This document shows, piece by piece, positions 26,776-37,738 of a stretch of 64,000 bases of DNA; the stretch's first letter is position 1, and each line of letters begins with the position of its first letter. Source of the DNA: Urechis unicinctus (lineage: Eukaryota; Annelida; Polychaeta; Xenopneusta; Urechidae); the NCBI GenBank assembly GCA_034190875.2, contig CM067346.1, forward strand, positions 7,894,883 to 7,958,882, read 5' to 3'. The position numbers were made by a program, and so were the translations under genes. The notes beneath the pieces were generated by a model. The model searched no databases and had not been told where the DNA came from. It worked only from the letters and a program-made list of their open reading frames with translations.

Positions 26776-28370
26776 CTGCAGCAGGATCATCATCATTATC
26801 ATCCCTATCATCTTCATGGCCACCACTATCATCATCATCATTCTACAAATTGGTTCTATATCTGCTGACATACGAAAGAACATTATACATATATGATTTA
26901 CATACGTTGAGCCGAGGTGTATCAATTGACCTACGTGTCTAGAGTGTGATCCAGGTCTGGCAGCGGCTGTTTGGGCATGAGGGGCTGGAAGAAGAACGTT
27001 TTGAAGGGACCAGGACCTTCCAGCAGCTGCAGAAGCTTCCCCCACAGCTGCGCATATAGCACCGTACACACAGGACAGGTGCTAGCATTGACAAGAAGTA
27101 CGTATGGTTTTACATTCTCTACGGGTGCTGATACATTGGGCTGCAATAGCACCATTGGTTTGATTCCTACATTTCTACCTTGCTCAATCAAGATAGGAAA
27201 TTCATCGGAAATGGACCGGAAATGGACGAGAATGACAAAGTCTTTAGACTAAAGGTCCCGTTGAAGATGGTTCGCAATGTCACATAGCACTTGTTGATGT
27301 GTATAAGCCGTGATAAGGGGAGGTCATGCAGCAATCGGCATGTGGGTGGTCTATATGACGTCAACTGTGACGTCGGTGAAGTGGTGGATTGCGGTTGATT
27401 TGTTTGGACTGTGACATGTCACAACGATAAGGGACTAATGATAGCAAAACGCAACATACACTGATAGGTATATTTTTATCGAACCTGGATAATTGCCAAA
27501 ACTTGTTCTTTCTTGGCACTTTGCCAAATCTATCACCAAAACCAGCCGTTGAAAATCCTTCACAATAGCTTCACCCCGATACATGATTAAAGTATTGATA
27601 AACATAAACCCGAAACATCAATGAGGGTTTTTGAAAATGTTTGCTTAATACTATCATTTTCCCTCCGCTAACAGATAAACAAAAACACAAATGAACTGAG
27701 GAAAGAAGAAAAATATTTAACTGAATCGTCCAGTCCAAAAAAAGAGTGAATTTAAATCATGTCCCTGATTGGTCCTGAAGGGTGTTTCTTGCAATGAATA
27801 GGAAACAATTTAGGCTAGCAAATGTACTCAATTGGAGTAAAAGGAGTGAAAGTCAGATATGCGTGACGTGCTTATAAAAATCCTGGATGAAACGGTACAG
27901 AGCCCCGTCATTATTTATTAAAAAAGTAAGCATGTCATGAAATAGTGCATGAAGCGGAGGCCATACTTTTTAAATGAATAGAACTGCGGGGTCAGGGGGT
28001 AATGAGCTAGGAATGGAATCTGACAACTAACCATGGTTTTCAGTGAACTCGGGTGGGTCATCCATCCTCGCCAGGAGAGTAGTTTCTTCAGGAGGATCAG
28101 ACGAGCGTACCCAGCTCCAGTAGCAGCAGCGTAGGCACCGAGAAAAGCTAGCAGACTAGTCCACATGCGCGGTACGCCTGGGACTGATCTCAAAATAGGA
28201 ACTCGAGCAATGCAATCACCCATGAATTCATCTAGATATTTCGGTAACCATGGGTGCACCAGGGCGACCGTGGCAGCACCGACTGCCCCGGCTGACCATG
28301 GGCTGACCAGCCGCTGATAGGTGGGTACCGGAACAGGTAAGTCGTACACATGTCTCTTGTGTCGTGGCAT
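22126..28370 (-). CDS. CPT1-like carnitine O-acyltransferase, copy B
   Basis: This second complete tandem copy has exons at 28370-28032, 27047-26935, 26470-26350, 26173-26110, 25945-25852, 25722-25642, 25320-25234, 25080-24953, 24838-24774, 24661-24569, 24464-24415, 24294-24210, 24072-23969, 23852-23786, 23543-23383, 22974-22698, 22561-22399 and 22235-22126. Every exon has the same length as in copy A, and each splice site I checked is kept, so it also encodes 733 residues. Changes are missense only, for example GPGPF for GLGPF in exon 2 and a changed start of exon 16 (RLYAHCMNY). The catalytic CEHSFADA and the GRTETIHP motif are unchanged. This copy has no visible lesion and is probably functional. 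Comparison of exon 6 acceptors across copies fixed that exon's start at the ATCAG acceptor, because the upstream AG is missing here. Confidence 0.88.
25365..25420. repeat. 56-bp palindrome in CPT1-like intron 6, copy B
   Basis: Same hairpin and size as in copy A, with only loop differences; the inner arms still pair perfectly. It predates the duplication. Confidence 0.75.
26662..26774. repeat. (CAT)n microsatellite, copy B intron 2
   Basis: More than 30 CAT units, the first ones interrupted by AAA triplets, lie at the same intron 2 site as in copies A and C. It is the longest of the three alleles. Confidence 0.95.
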
Positions 28371-28706
28371 GTTTGCTATATGTAGCAGCAGTCAACAAGC
28401 AGTCCGTTGAGATTCTGTATCACCCTAGCTTGATAAACATCCACGAGACGAGTCCTTTTGCAGCTCACTTTCTTGAGTCAAGTTCGTTACTTCATCTGCC
28501 CCTGCACTGAAATCGACGGGCATTCAGGAGTGAAATATTGAGACTTTGGTCGCTGTATTGTCTGAGTTCAGTTATCGTTGGAGTGTTATATCGTTACGTA
28601 AAACTTCGGAAAGCTCACATGCCATTTATCTGGCCTGGTTTCTTGAGTTGTTACCAGTTAAAATGACATAGAACTCCCGACGTGTATGTTGTGATCTGTT
28701 GACCAG

Positions 28707-29399
28707 GCGGATGTAAGTCAACCTGTGGCGAGATCGTAGCGGCTTAGTCCATCGCATCGTCACATTTGCTTCGTTCGCTTTCTTCATGCTCGGGGCGGGA
28801 TTTATCAGGTTGGTTTCAATAGAAACACTTTGTTTTCCGAATCGTGGCTGGTTTGTTGATTCGTTGACTTATCAGAATATTAAAAAAATTGTGACCCGAT
28901 TGCTTTTCAGGTCGCAGGCAAAAATGCTTAAACCTCTACAGTGGCTTGCTTATGCTATCTTCTACAAGTATTCGGCGGAGATCCTCTCCGCTAACGAGTG
29001 CCACAAGCTTAAGTTCGAATGTAAACCAGGCTTAGGTAATAAAGCTTGCTGAATATTCCAGCACAATGATTGTTATACCAATCTAAACGGATATTTCACG
29101 TGTTGTCGATGTATAGTCCAATCCATATGCATGTGCTATTTTATGGATATAATTCACCAAAAATGGCCGTTTATTTCGTGTTGCAGTGAGACATGAATAT
29201 TAACTTAAATCCCATTGTGGCGAACCTTCCAGAACTGGCGTGTAGCGTTTTTGACGGGGACAGCTATCTGGACGAAGCCTTCCCAGACTCCGTTGAGAAT
29301 ATGGCCCGAAATGGTGGCATCTTGGTCGGCTTTATTGCAGGAAACTGGATCATGCTGCATGTTTTCTACCGGATCCGTGGCATCAAGCATCTCAATTAA
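28707..29399 (+). pseudogene. ABCG5-like pseudogene fragment 2 (fused exon 6/8, 9, 10)
   Basis: This third copy of the ABCG 3' end has an internal deletion that joins the start of exon 6 directly to the end of exon 8 (fused exon 28707-28808, junction near CTTTCTTCATG). The net loss is 426 coding bases, a multiple of three, yet the fused exon carries a TAA right after its second full codon (ATGTTC in the parent has become ATGTAA). Exon 9 (28911-29035) and exon 10 (29233-29399, ending TAA) keep normal splice sites. No ATP-binding domain is present, so this is a relic of segmental duplication. Confidence 0.88.
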
Positions 29400-29555
29400 C
29401 CACCCAGCCGGACAACTCGATCGTCTTCATCTTAATGTGAATACATTAGTGTAAAGCCGAGCAATGTCATGAGCATGTGTATCTGTATGAAACATAAGTG
29501 CGTTAAGACATACGCCACTGCGTTATTTGTGGAGGAGAGACTGTTTCCGTTATGA

Positions 29556-30143
29556 TAAGATAAGATAAGATAAGATAATTTATTAGCCCGATTTTGGAAT
29601 TTGCTTTACAGTCTACAACTGACTAGTGTCTCTCTATCACTCTCCTCGTGTCCCAGCCCCTGCTAGGTCTGTGTTTTGGCAGGAAAATTCCAGATGGCGC
29701 TTTAAGACGGGTGCTGTGATGAAGAGGCAATGACCCGCAGATATCGAGCAGTTCCTTCCTGATGTAGGACAGCATGTGCTTTATTTGCCTCACGTTACAT
29801 ATTGATGTGGTGGTCAGAAAGACGGCTGGTCGTTTGGTGACGTTGTTGTAGTTTCCAAGGTCAAAGAGTGCGAAAGGACTAGGCAAAGCACGTGGCTTTC
29901 CGAGAAGCGAAGCGCGTAGTTGAGCAGCGGGAAAAACACAATGTCCTTTTCTGGGCAGCTGATGAGAAAGACCAACAGATTCAGATATATCCTTTGATTA
30001 AAAGATGTTGTAGACGATCTTATTCACACACTGCACTAAAAACACTAGCCCAACAAAGGCCAAAACACGAGGAAAGTGACAGAAAAACACGAGCACACAC
30101 TAGACTGCGTGTCGCCGCGGTGCAGCGCCACCTCAGACGGAGT
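29556..30143 (-). mobile_element. Retroelement-like insertion with (TTATC)n tail
   Basis: About 590 bases are present only in the third tandem unit; copies A and B run uninterrupted through this place (about 12080 and 21280). On the minus strand it ends in TTATC pentamers (plus strand 29556-29580 reads as GATAA repeats), a kind of tail seen on non-LTR retrotransposons and SINEs. A minus-strand frame at 29886-29623 encodes 87 residues, ending GWDTRRVIERH, which I could not place in a family. No clear target-site duplication was found, and a few target bases seem lost. It could be a truncated LINE or a non-autonomous derivative. Confidence 0.6.
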
Positions 30144-30758
30144 AGATAGATGTATTCTTTGTCAAAATGAGCTTAATAGCACAAAGGAATAAAATTGCTG
30201 CCGCTTTCATTTTGTACTCAGATCTTACATGGACCGTGTAAGCTATTGTGGATGATATGATTGATGTGTCGTTCTCTCAGACTGCTTTACTTCTTCATGC
30301 CAAATAACGCATGAAATATGAATGTGCCCCCACCCTCACATTACGGACCTCGTTGTAAAGCAATTGTAATGGTTGCCATTAACAACTGTTGTTCATTTAG
30401 TGTGAATAACGGATATATGCAGAGTACGAGAAAAGCTTTTCCATATTCAAACACAACACCAAGCACCAGCAGATTTATCAAGCGTTAATCTCGATCTAAT
30501 GGAAAGAATTGGACATCAAACACGTCATATGTCATTAGGATTATAAATGAAAAAACTAAATATGTTCACTGATTGAGATAATAAGCTATTACATATGCAG
30601 ATAATGTCAGTGCAATACAGGAGGAGCTATACTGTATAATGTCCATGCTACGTACATTACGGGTGTGATACATTACTCACTGAGAAACGCATTGCATTAG
30701 TTAGGCATTGCTCTTAAGTTAGTGACACAGAACCCGCCCCAAAACCTCCTCAACCACC

Positions 30759-30778
30759 GACCCCCCCCCCCCCCCCCC
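30759..30778. repeat. Poly-C tract
   Basis: About 19 consecutive C bases lie in the region between ABCG fragment 2 and CPT1-like copy C. The tract is absent from the equivalent places in copies A and B and is part of a locally rewritten segment. Confidence 0.9.
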
Positions 30779-31027
30779 GGCTTGGTATTAATATGAAATG
30801 GGTCATAAAGGCAATCATATAGTGATGATAAACGACCTCGCTCGAGGCAGTCTCTGCTGAGTTGCAAAGTGTTCAAGTGGACGTGGCCAGTGTGCATAAG
30901 CTGTGTGCCAAACAAGGGAGAATTATGTCAACGTAGTTTACACGTCTAATCCGAAATGCCACATTCATAGATATATAGTCACATCATAAGCACATAGCGC
31001 TGCTTTCACGTTGCTGGTGCCCATCGT

Positions 31028-34000
31028 CTAAACTCGGAGGAGCTTGCGCAAATCCTCCATCACGTTGATCACGTGTTTTCCGTAGTTTTCCGAGTCAGTT
31101 TCCGCGCAGGTTTTCCATGAGGTTATACCCAAATTCACTGAAAGCATCGACAGGATACAGCGCATGCGTAATGCTCATTGCATTTGGAAGTATCACAATG
31201 TTTGTTCAATCGATCTCATATCCGATTCAATTTCAGCATATTAAAACAGTTCGTAAATAGTACGATGCAATGAAGTCAAATCCGATTTTTTGCTACCTAT
31301 TTCGTCGCCGTTAATCGTGTAGCAGGCGCCATAGCCGTCCTCACATTGCGGACCGAATCCTCCACTGACGGACTCCCACTCAAACTGACCTCTGGCGTTC
31401 TGTTCGTACAGTCGGTTTGGCGTCTGTGATGTAGATAACTTGAATGGCGACCTCCACGCCTGCAGACAAGTTATTTCGTCAGTATTATCAACAATGCTTT
31501 TTTTAGTATTAATTCAACTCAACAACATTTTTGTGAATTATTAGATACTGCAATCGTTAAAATGAAGACAACCAGGGAAACCCCCGCTGTCTCACCTTAT
31601 CCGTGAATATTTTTGGCATATCCATTCCTAGTTCCCGGGACGCACACATGAGCGCCAGCAGGTGGCGGTCGCAACCTTGACCTATGGTTGCCTGCAGTCT
31701 GAACTGCGTTTGCGACTTGACGGCCGCTCTGAATAGCTTGTCCTTGGTAGCGTCTGACGCAGTGGGGTCGTCCATGGCTCTTAGCCAGCTCACTGCGTTC
31801 TGGCTCACAGGATGAACAGTCTCGGTGCGACCGAGCGCGAATAACCTGTAATTCATGCTACGTTCATATAGCCTCTGAATCATATCAAAGGTACATGTCA
31901 TCGAATAATCTTACCATAAGAAAAACATGCAACATTTGACATTGATATCACTTATGATTACAAGTTCGCGTCGTTCATTTACACGTTTGCATAAGTTTAT
32001 AAACAAGTTTGAAGGTTGTTTTTGAAGTATCCATATGGATAAATCATCGTTGATTGGGTTGACCCAAAACACTAATCGGCCTGCTATACGCCATTCAAGC
32101 AACTTGAAAAAAGCGAAAAGAGAAGTAAAGGAAATCGCTGAAAAGTGCCTCGCTGAACCAATGGAGCGCAAAGAGACGATAATTTGACCAACAGTGCGTT
32201 CTATTTAGACGTTACCTGCCAGTTGCCGGTTCGTAGGTTTTGGGGATGGTTTTGTGCATCAGGTAGTAAGCGTAAAGCAAGCTCATCTGGATGAAGCCAT
32301 CAGGACTGACCCGAGCTTTCTTCATCACCCCTTTACCATAAGGCAGGGTGATGTAATTGTAATCAACGGCTGCGCTCTGTTACAAGATAGAGACACACAC
32401 AATCAAAGCGATGTTTCATAACGCGTCATAAAAATATATTGAGGTTTATAGTATGAATATGCATAAAAATATAGCGGTGATGTGTGTAGTGGATGGAAAT
32501 ATCTATAATCATCCTTTCTACAAGCTCATTATACCGTCATGCTAGGTTGGAAAAAAAGTTATATACAGCTATACGATGACAACAGATAAGAATAGATTTC
32601 AGCCTCACGAGACCAGCGAGCTCCTTGGCGGCTTGTTGTATCTCGTCTTCCAATCCAGTCACATCCCACACAAGTCTGTACACCACACAGCACACATACT
32701 CAACACACACGGACAATAACAACAATCTCAAGACGTGCGTCGAAACCATAACCTTGTGTAACATCAGCACTGTAACTTATGTTTCGCTAACTTCTGCGGG
32801 TCGGGCAGGTTTCTGAGGGGGACGCTAGAGGGGAGGATCTGACCATTCTCGTACTGGTCAACAAAAGGCAGCATCTCACAGGCCGCCGTAAATATCTTAT
32901 AACACACAGTTACAAACAACAAATGGATTATCGGCGCTTAAGATGTTTGTAAAACACAAATATGTTTTATTAACAAATTGTAAAAAGCTTTTTTAGTGAA
33001 TACGGTAATTTGGAGACATGGCGTTCCTTACTGTAGCATCAGCGAATGAGTGTTCACAATGAGCTCCTATCCAAGCGTTGGGGAAGATGACGGCGGTAAA
33101 GCACTTGTCGAACCATCTGCAGTCCACGTCACGTAGAATTGACCATCAGCACATGATATTGATATTATGATCATTTAAGTCAAATGAAACTCCTACGATT
33201 ATGTATTACCGTATTACCTATCGTCTCCTCTCCCAACCAGAAGCACCTTACGCCACTCATGGACATCCTGTTTCAGATATAAAACAGACATTGACATCTT
33301 ACAAAAGTCAAATCTTGACAAAATCCCATAGGTCTATTTACACATCCCCTGATATGGGGTTACACATATACCTTTGGAACTATATCATCCAAGCCGGCCA
33401 TGAACATACATCTCTCTATAACATCCAAGGTGGTTGCATTCCTTTGGTTTAGAATTTCCCGATTCTGAACAAAAACAAACATTTGTTTACAGGTGTTATC
33501 TCATGTAATGTTAAGGTATGTTGTCAAGAGCATTGTCTGTCATAAACGACCCTCCGTGGTAAACGTTATTGTGAACGCACCTTGGCCCAGGTGGGTCGCG
33601 CCTGTCCAGTGAGAGCAGCAACAGCCGGTGGTCTGCTACCGATCTCTGAGTATCACCAACAGAGCACTCTTTATGAGGGGAAATTCATGCACTACTATAT
33701 TAAATGTTGATTACATACTCAGCATATGATGAAACGTGAGCGTTATGAAGCTGGTTTACCATTCTCCCATCTGTCCGCTTCAGTCACTATATATTTGAGT
33801 TGTTTCTGCAGCTCATGCAGTGATATAATAGTTGTCTTTCCTTTCTGATCTTCGGCGTACATCTCGATGTTGAAATACTGCCCCTTTCTGTGACAAAGCA
33901 TCAAGCATATATCGATTGAGTGGACCACATTCGCTGCATTCCGGTTGATTCCATCTATGAAATCAATTTAGCGATGTGGTCTCTTATGGGCGATGTGTGC

Positions 34001-35448
34001 ATCATAACGCAAGGTATTACTGTTAACGGAGCTAACACACCTGATGACCACGACGTTTCTGCCCTCAGGTCTGTAGTCCAGGCGATCCATATTGACACTA
34101 GGGAGCCGGTTGGTATTGTACAGATGCCTGTGTGGGATGAGTGCGTTGTTATGTAGATGCCATCACATTAGTCACGGGCGCTCGGATCACGATATCATGA
34201 TTGATATCGGGAACCGAGCACCTGTGATATCTATCGTATATGACGAAACTTCCATTTACAGCCAACAAGATTATCGAAATATTCACGAATCCTAATAATG
34301 GAATAGGTGAATGATATTTCCATGAGCCCAAATAAGGACCCTGTGTTTACAGCTACCAAAATGATTGATACATACACGACTGAGACGTTTGCATTATGAA
34401 GAGACCAAACCGACATTAACCGCCAGTACAATTTGTGACTCACTTATAAGTGCCCATACACATGGGAACTATGTTCTGAACAGTCATGGGTGGAATCTCA
34501 GAATTCCGCAGATGTTCAGCAAATCTAATACGCCATAATATAGTCTAGGTTATATGTCTTAAAACCAAGTGTTGCTCGAATATGTTAGAACGAAATACGA
34601 ATGTGTCTTTCAACAGCAACAGCAGTAGATCAAATAACAGACTTAGCGAATCCCCAGATAGTGTTGGTTCCGCGGGCTATCGCGTCTGTGGTCATTTCTG
34701 GGGGTACGGAGTTCGCCACGTTGTAGTTGCTGTTCACTGAAACAGATATAGCATTTTTATTATTACCGCGAGAAGAAGTGGACAGTTATGAAAAAGGCCT
34801 TGATGATTCAACTTTGGTTTAGAGTCGTGCACATTTAATTCTATACGCAAAGGTGATTCGTTTACTTGATTATATTTGATACAAACCAGGTGTGTTCATT
34901 TTACCTGCAAGCGTGCCTCTGTTAGACAGGTAAGCGGCCGCTATCCAGTAATCATAGATCCAACTCACCTGTGTGGTAGCTCTGGTCACACACAAACAGA
35001 TACTGTATCCTGTATGTTATAACATCTTCCTTCTTCATTTTGATCATGGCTGTTTCAATTGGCATCATTTGTAATTGCTACAATAGGGGGATGCTCTCCA
35101 TTTGAGTAATTAAATGAAATTCGTCAGGTCATGACAAAAGAAACCCACTTCTTCTTCAAATATGCCTGAACCTTCAGACCATCACCATGACGGAATTCCT
35201 CAACAGCTTCCCTTGTTTCCTTAGCTTCATCTTCACTCATGAACTGCTCTGACACGGTCAGCCAACTGAGATTTGGAACACATATATCACCAACATCGTC
35301 ATCATCATTATCATCGTCATCATTATCTTAACGTGCAGCTACGAGTTAATTATCTTCATTATCATCATCATAATAGTCATCTTGATTTGAATCATAATCA
35401 TTAGTAATACCTTAACCAATATCAGGTTCACAACAATCAAATCATTAT

Positions 35449-35521
<73 letters not shown>

Positions 35522-37163
35522 GCTGCAGCAGGATCATCATCATTATCATCCCTATCACCTTCATGGCCACCACTATCATCATCATCATCATTCTGAAAAT
35601 TGGTTCTATATCTGCTGACATACGAAATAACATTAAACATATATGATTTACATACGTTGAGACGAGGAGTATCAATTGCCCTACGTGTCTAGAGTGTGAT
35701 CCAGGTCTGGCAGCGGCTGTTTGGGCATGAGGGGCTGGAAGAAGAACGTTTTGAAGGGACCAGGACCTTCCAGCAACTGCAGCAGCTTCCCCCACAGCTA
35801 AACACACAGCACCGTTCACACAGGACAGATACTAGCATTGACAAGAAGACCTATGGTTTCACATTCTCTACGGGTGCTGATACAATGGGCTGCAATAGCT
35901 CCATTGGTTTGATGCCTACATTTCTACCTTGCTCAATCAAGCTAGGAAATTCATCGGAAATGGACCGGAGATGGACGGGAATGACAAAGTCTTCAGACTA
36001 AAGGTCCCGTTGAAGATGGTTCGCAATGTCACATAACACTTGTTGATGTGTATAAGCCGTGATAAGGGGAGGTCATGCAGCAATCGAAGACAATGACCTC
36101 TCGGCATGTGGGTGGTCTATATGACGTTAACTGTGACGTTGGTGAAGTGGTGGATTGCGGTTGATTTGTTTGGACTGTGACATGTCACAACGATAAGGGA
36201 CTGATGATAGCAAAACGCAATATACTCTGATAGGTATATTTTTATCGAACCTGGATAATTGCCAAAACTTGTTCTATCTTGGCCCTTTGCCAAATCTATC
36301 ACCAAAACCGTTGAAAATCCTTCACAATAACTTCACCCTGATACATGATTAAAGTATTGATAAACATAAACCCGAAACATCAATGATGGGTTTTTTCAAA
36401 TATTTTGCTTAATGCTACTGTTTCCCTCAGCTAACAGATAAACACAAGCACAATTGAACCGCGGAAAGAAGAAAAATTTCTAATTGAATCGTCCAGTCCA
36501 AAATGAGAGTGAATTTAAATCATGTCCCTAATTGGTTCTGAAGGATGTTTCTTGCAATGAATATGAAACAATTTAGGAATATGGCGGAATAGGTATGACA
36601 GTTAGCGAAAGTACTCGATAAGAGTAGAAGGAGTGAATGTCAGATATGCGCGACGTGCTAATAAAAATCCTGGATGAAACAGTACAGAACCCCTTCATTA
36701 TTTATTAAAGCATAAAAAAGTAAGCATGTCATGAAAGGGTGCTTAAAGTTGAGGCCATACTTTTTAAGTGAATAGAACTGCGGGGTCATGTGGTCATGAG
36801 CTAGGAATAGAATCTGACAACTAACCATGGTTTTCAGTGAACTCGGGTGGGTCATCCATCCTCGCCAGGAGAGTAGTTTCTTCAGGAGGATCAGACGAGC
36901 GTACCCAGCTCCAGTAGCAGCAGCGTAGGCACCGAGAAAAGCCAGGAGACTAGTCCACATGCGCGGTACGCCTGGGACTGATCTCAAAATAGGAACTCTC
37001 CCAATGTAATCACCCATGAATTCATCTAGATATTTCGGTAACCGTGGGTACACCAGGGCGACCGTGCAGCACCGACTGCCCCGGCTGACCATGGGCTGAC
37101 CAGCCGCTGATAGGTGGGTACCGGAACAGGTAAGTCGTATGCATGCCTCTTATGTCGTGGCAT
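31028..37163 (-). CDS. CPT1-like carnitine O-acyltransferase, copy C (exon 1 frameshift)
   Basis: Third tandem copy. Exons: 37163-36826, 35797-35685, 35265-35145, 34968-34905, 34736-34643, 34524-34444, 34127-34041, 33887-33760, 33645-33581, 33464-33372, 33267-33218, 33116-33032, 32895-32792, 32675-32609, 32376-32216, 31872-31596, 31459-31297, 31137-31028. Exons 2-18 match copies A and B in length and keep their splice sites. Exon 1 is 338 instead of 339 bases: one G is missing near 37065 (CCGTGCAGC against CCGTGGCAGC), which shifts the frame after about 32 residues. An ATG at 37092 lies in the downstream frame, so a protein could start there and lack the normal first 23 or so residues, altering the start of the first membrane segment. 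The catalytic CEHSFADA and GRTETVHP motifs remain. It is either a recent pseudogene, an N-terminally changed isoform, or a sequencing error. Confidence 0.82.
34172..34227. repeat. 56-bp palindrome in CPT1-like intron 6, copy C (one arm decayed)
   Basis: Same location and length as in copies A and B, but the left arm has several substitutions so pairing is weaker. Confidence 0.65.
35449..35521. repeat. (CAT)n microsatellite, copy C intron 2
   Basis: About 24 CAT units lie at the same site as in copies A and B, of intermediate length. Poly-Asp and poly-Met frames across it are repeat artefacts. Confidence 0.95.
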
Positions 37164-37363
37164 GTTTGCTAAATATAGCAGCAGTCAACAAGCAGTCCGT
37201 TGAGATTCTATATCAACCTAGCTTGATATATATCCACGAGACAAGTCCTGTTGCTAGCTCTTTCGAACCAAGTAGGGGAGTCCTGCACAAGGTGATAAAA
37301 CCTGACGTTGGTCTGTTTGGCTACCTGTTGCAGCTCACCTTGAGTTGAGTTCGTTGCAGCATG

Positions 37364-37697
37364 TTGTCGTATAATATTTTATTGGTATAACTATTAAGTA
37401 ATTTTGAGATCCAAAAGTATGGGGAAGAGGTGTCTTAGTGATGTTTTTATTCGAAGCGCCTGCCCTGGACTGCCTTGGTATGGCAGTTTTTGGAGTGAGC
37501 CCACATCGTCGTTGTTTGCTATTGGTTGTAGCAAACGAGCCAATTACAGGCCGGTGATTAAGATTCTAATTAGAGATGGTGGGGATACTCTCCCTTGAAT
37601 GAAATATGTACATGATCTATTATTTTAGAAGGGGTTGCTCCCCGTGATACTGAATAAATCTATTGGAGTAAAATATGGATAAAATAGTTTACGACAA
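37364..37697. mobile_element. Candidate MITE with TTGTCGTA inverted ends
   Basis: The 5' flank of CPT1-like copy C contains about 334 bases missing from copies A and B. The ends are inverted repeats: 37364 starts TTGTCGTA and 37697 ends TACGACAA, with 17 of the first 20 bases matching. It carries no coding capacity that I recognise, and no target duplication was evident, partly because flanking sequence is also lost. Confidence 0.5.
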
Positions 37698-37738
37698 TAT
37701 TGTGATTTTGGTCGATGTCTTGTCTGAGTTCGCTTATC

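Larger units (their letters stand above)
10165..37738. repeat. Three tandem units of ABCG 3' half plus CPT1-like gene
   Basis: The block from ABCG intron 5 through the CPT1-like gene occurs three times in the same order: about 10165-19633, 19634-28590 and 28591-37738. Exons and introns are both highly similar by eye, which points to recent segmental duplication. The first junction lies at TTATC (19634-19638), a pentamer present both in ABCG intron 5 (10165-10169) and in the CPT1 5' flank (37734-37738). The second junction is elsewhere, near 28590, matching ABCG position about 10391. Unit length is about 9 kb. CPT1-like genes are kept while the ABCG pieces are degraded. Confidence 0.9.

Noticed and set aside
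26587..27069. Poly-His (+) and poly-Met (-) open frames
   Set aside because: They are translations of the CAT microsatellite in a CPT1-like intron; only 26935-27047 on the minus strand is coding, in another frame. The same holds near 17341 and 35449.
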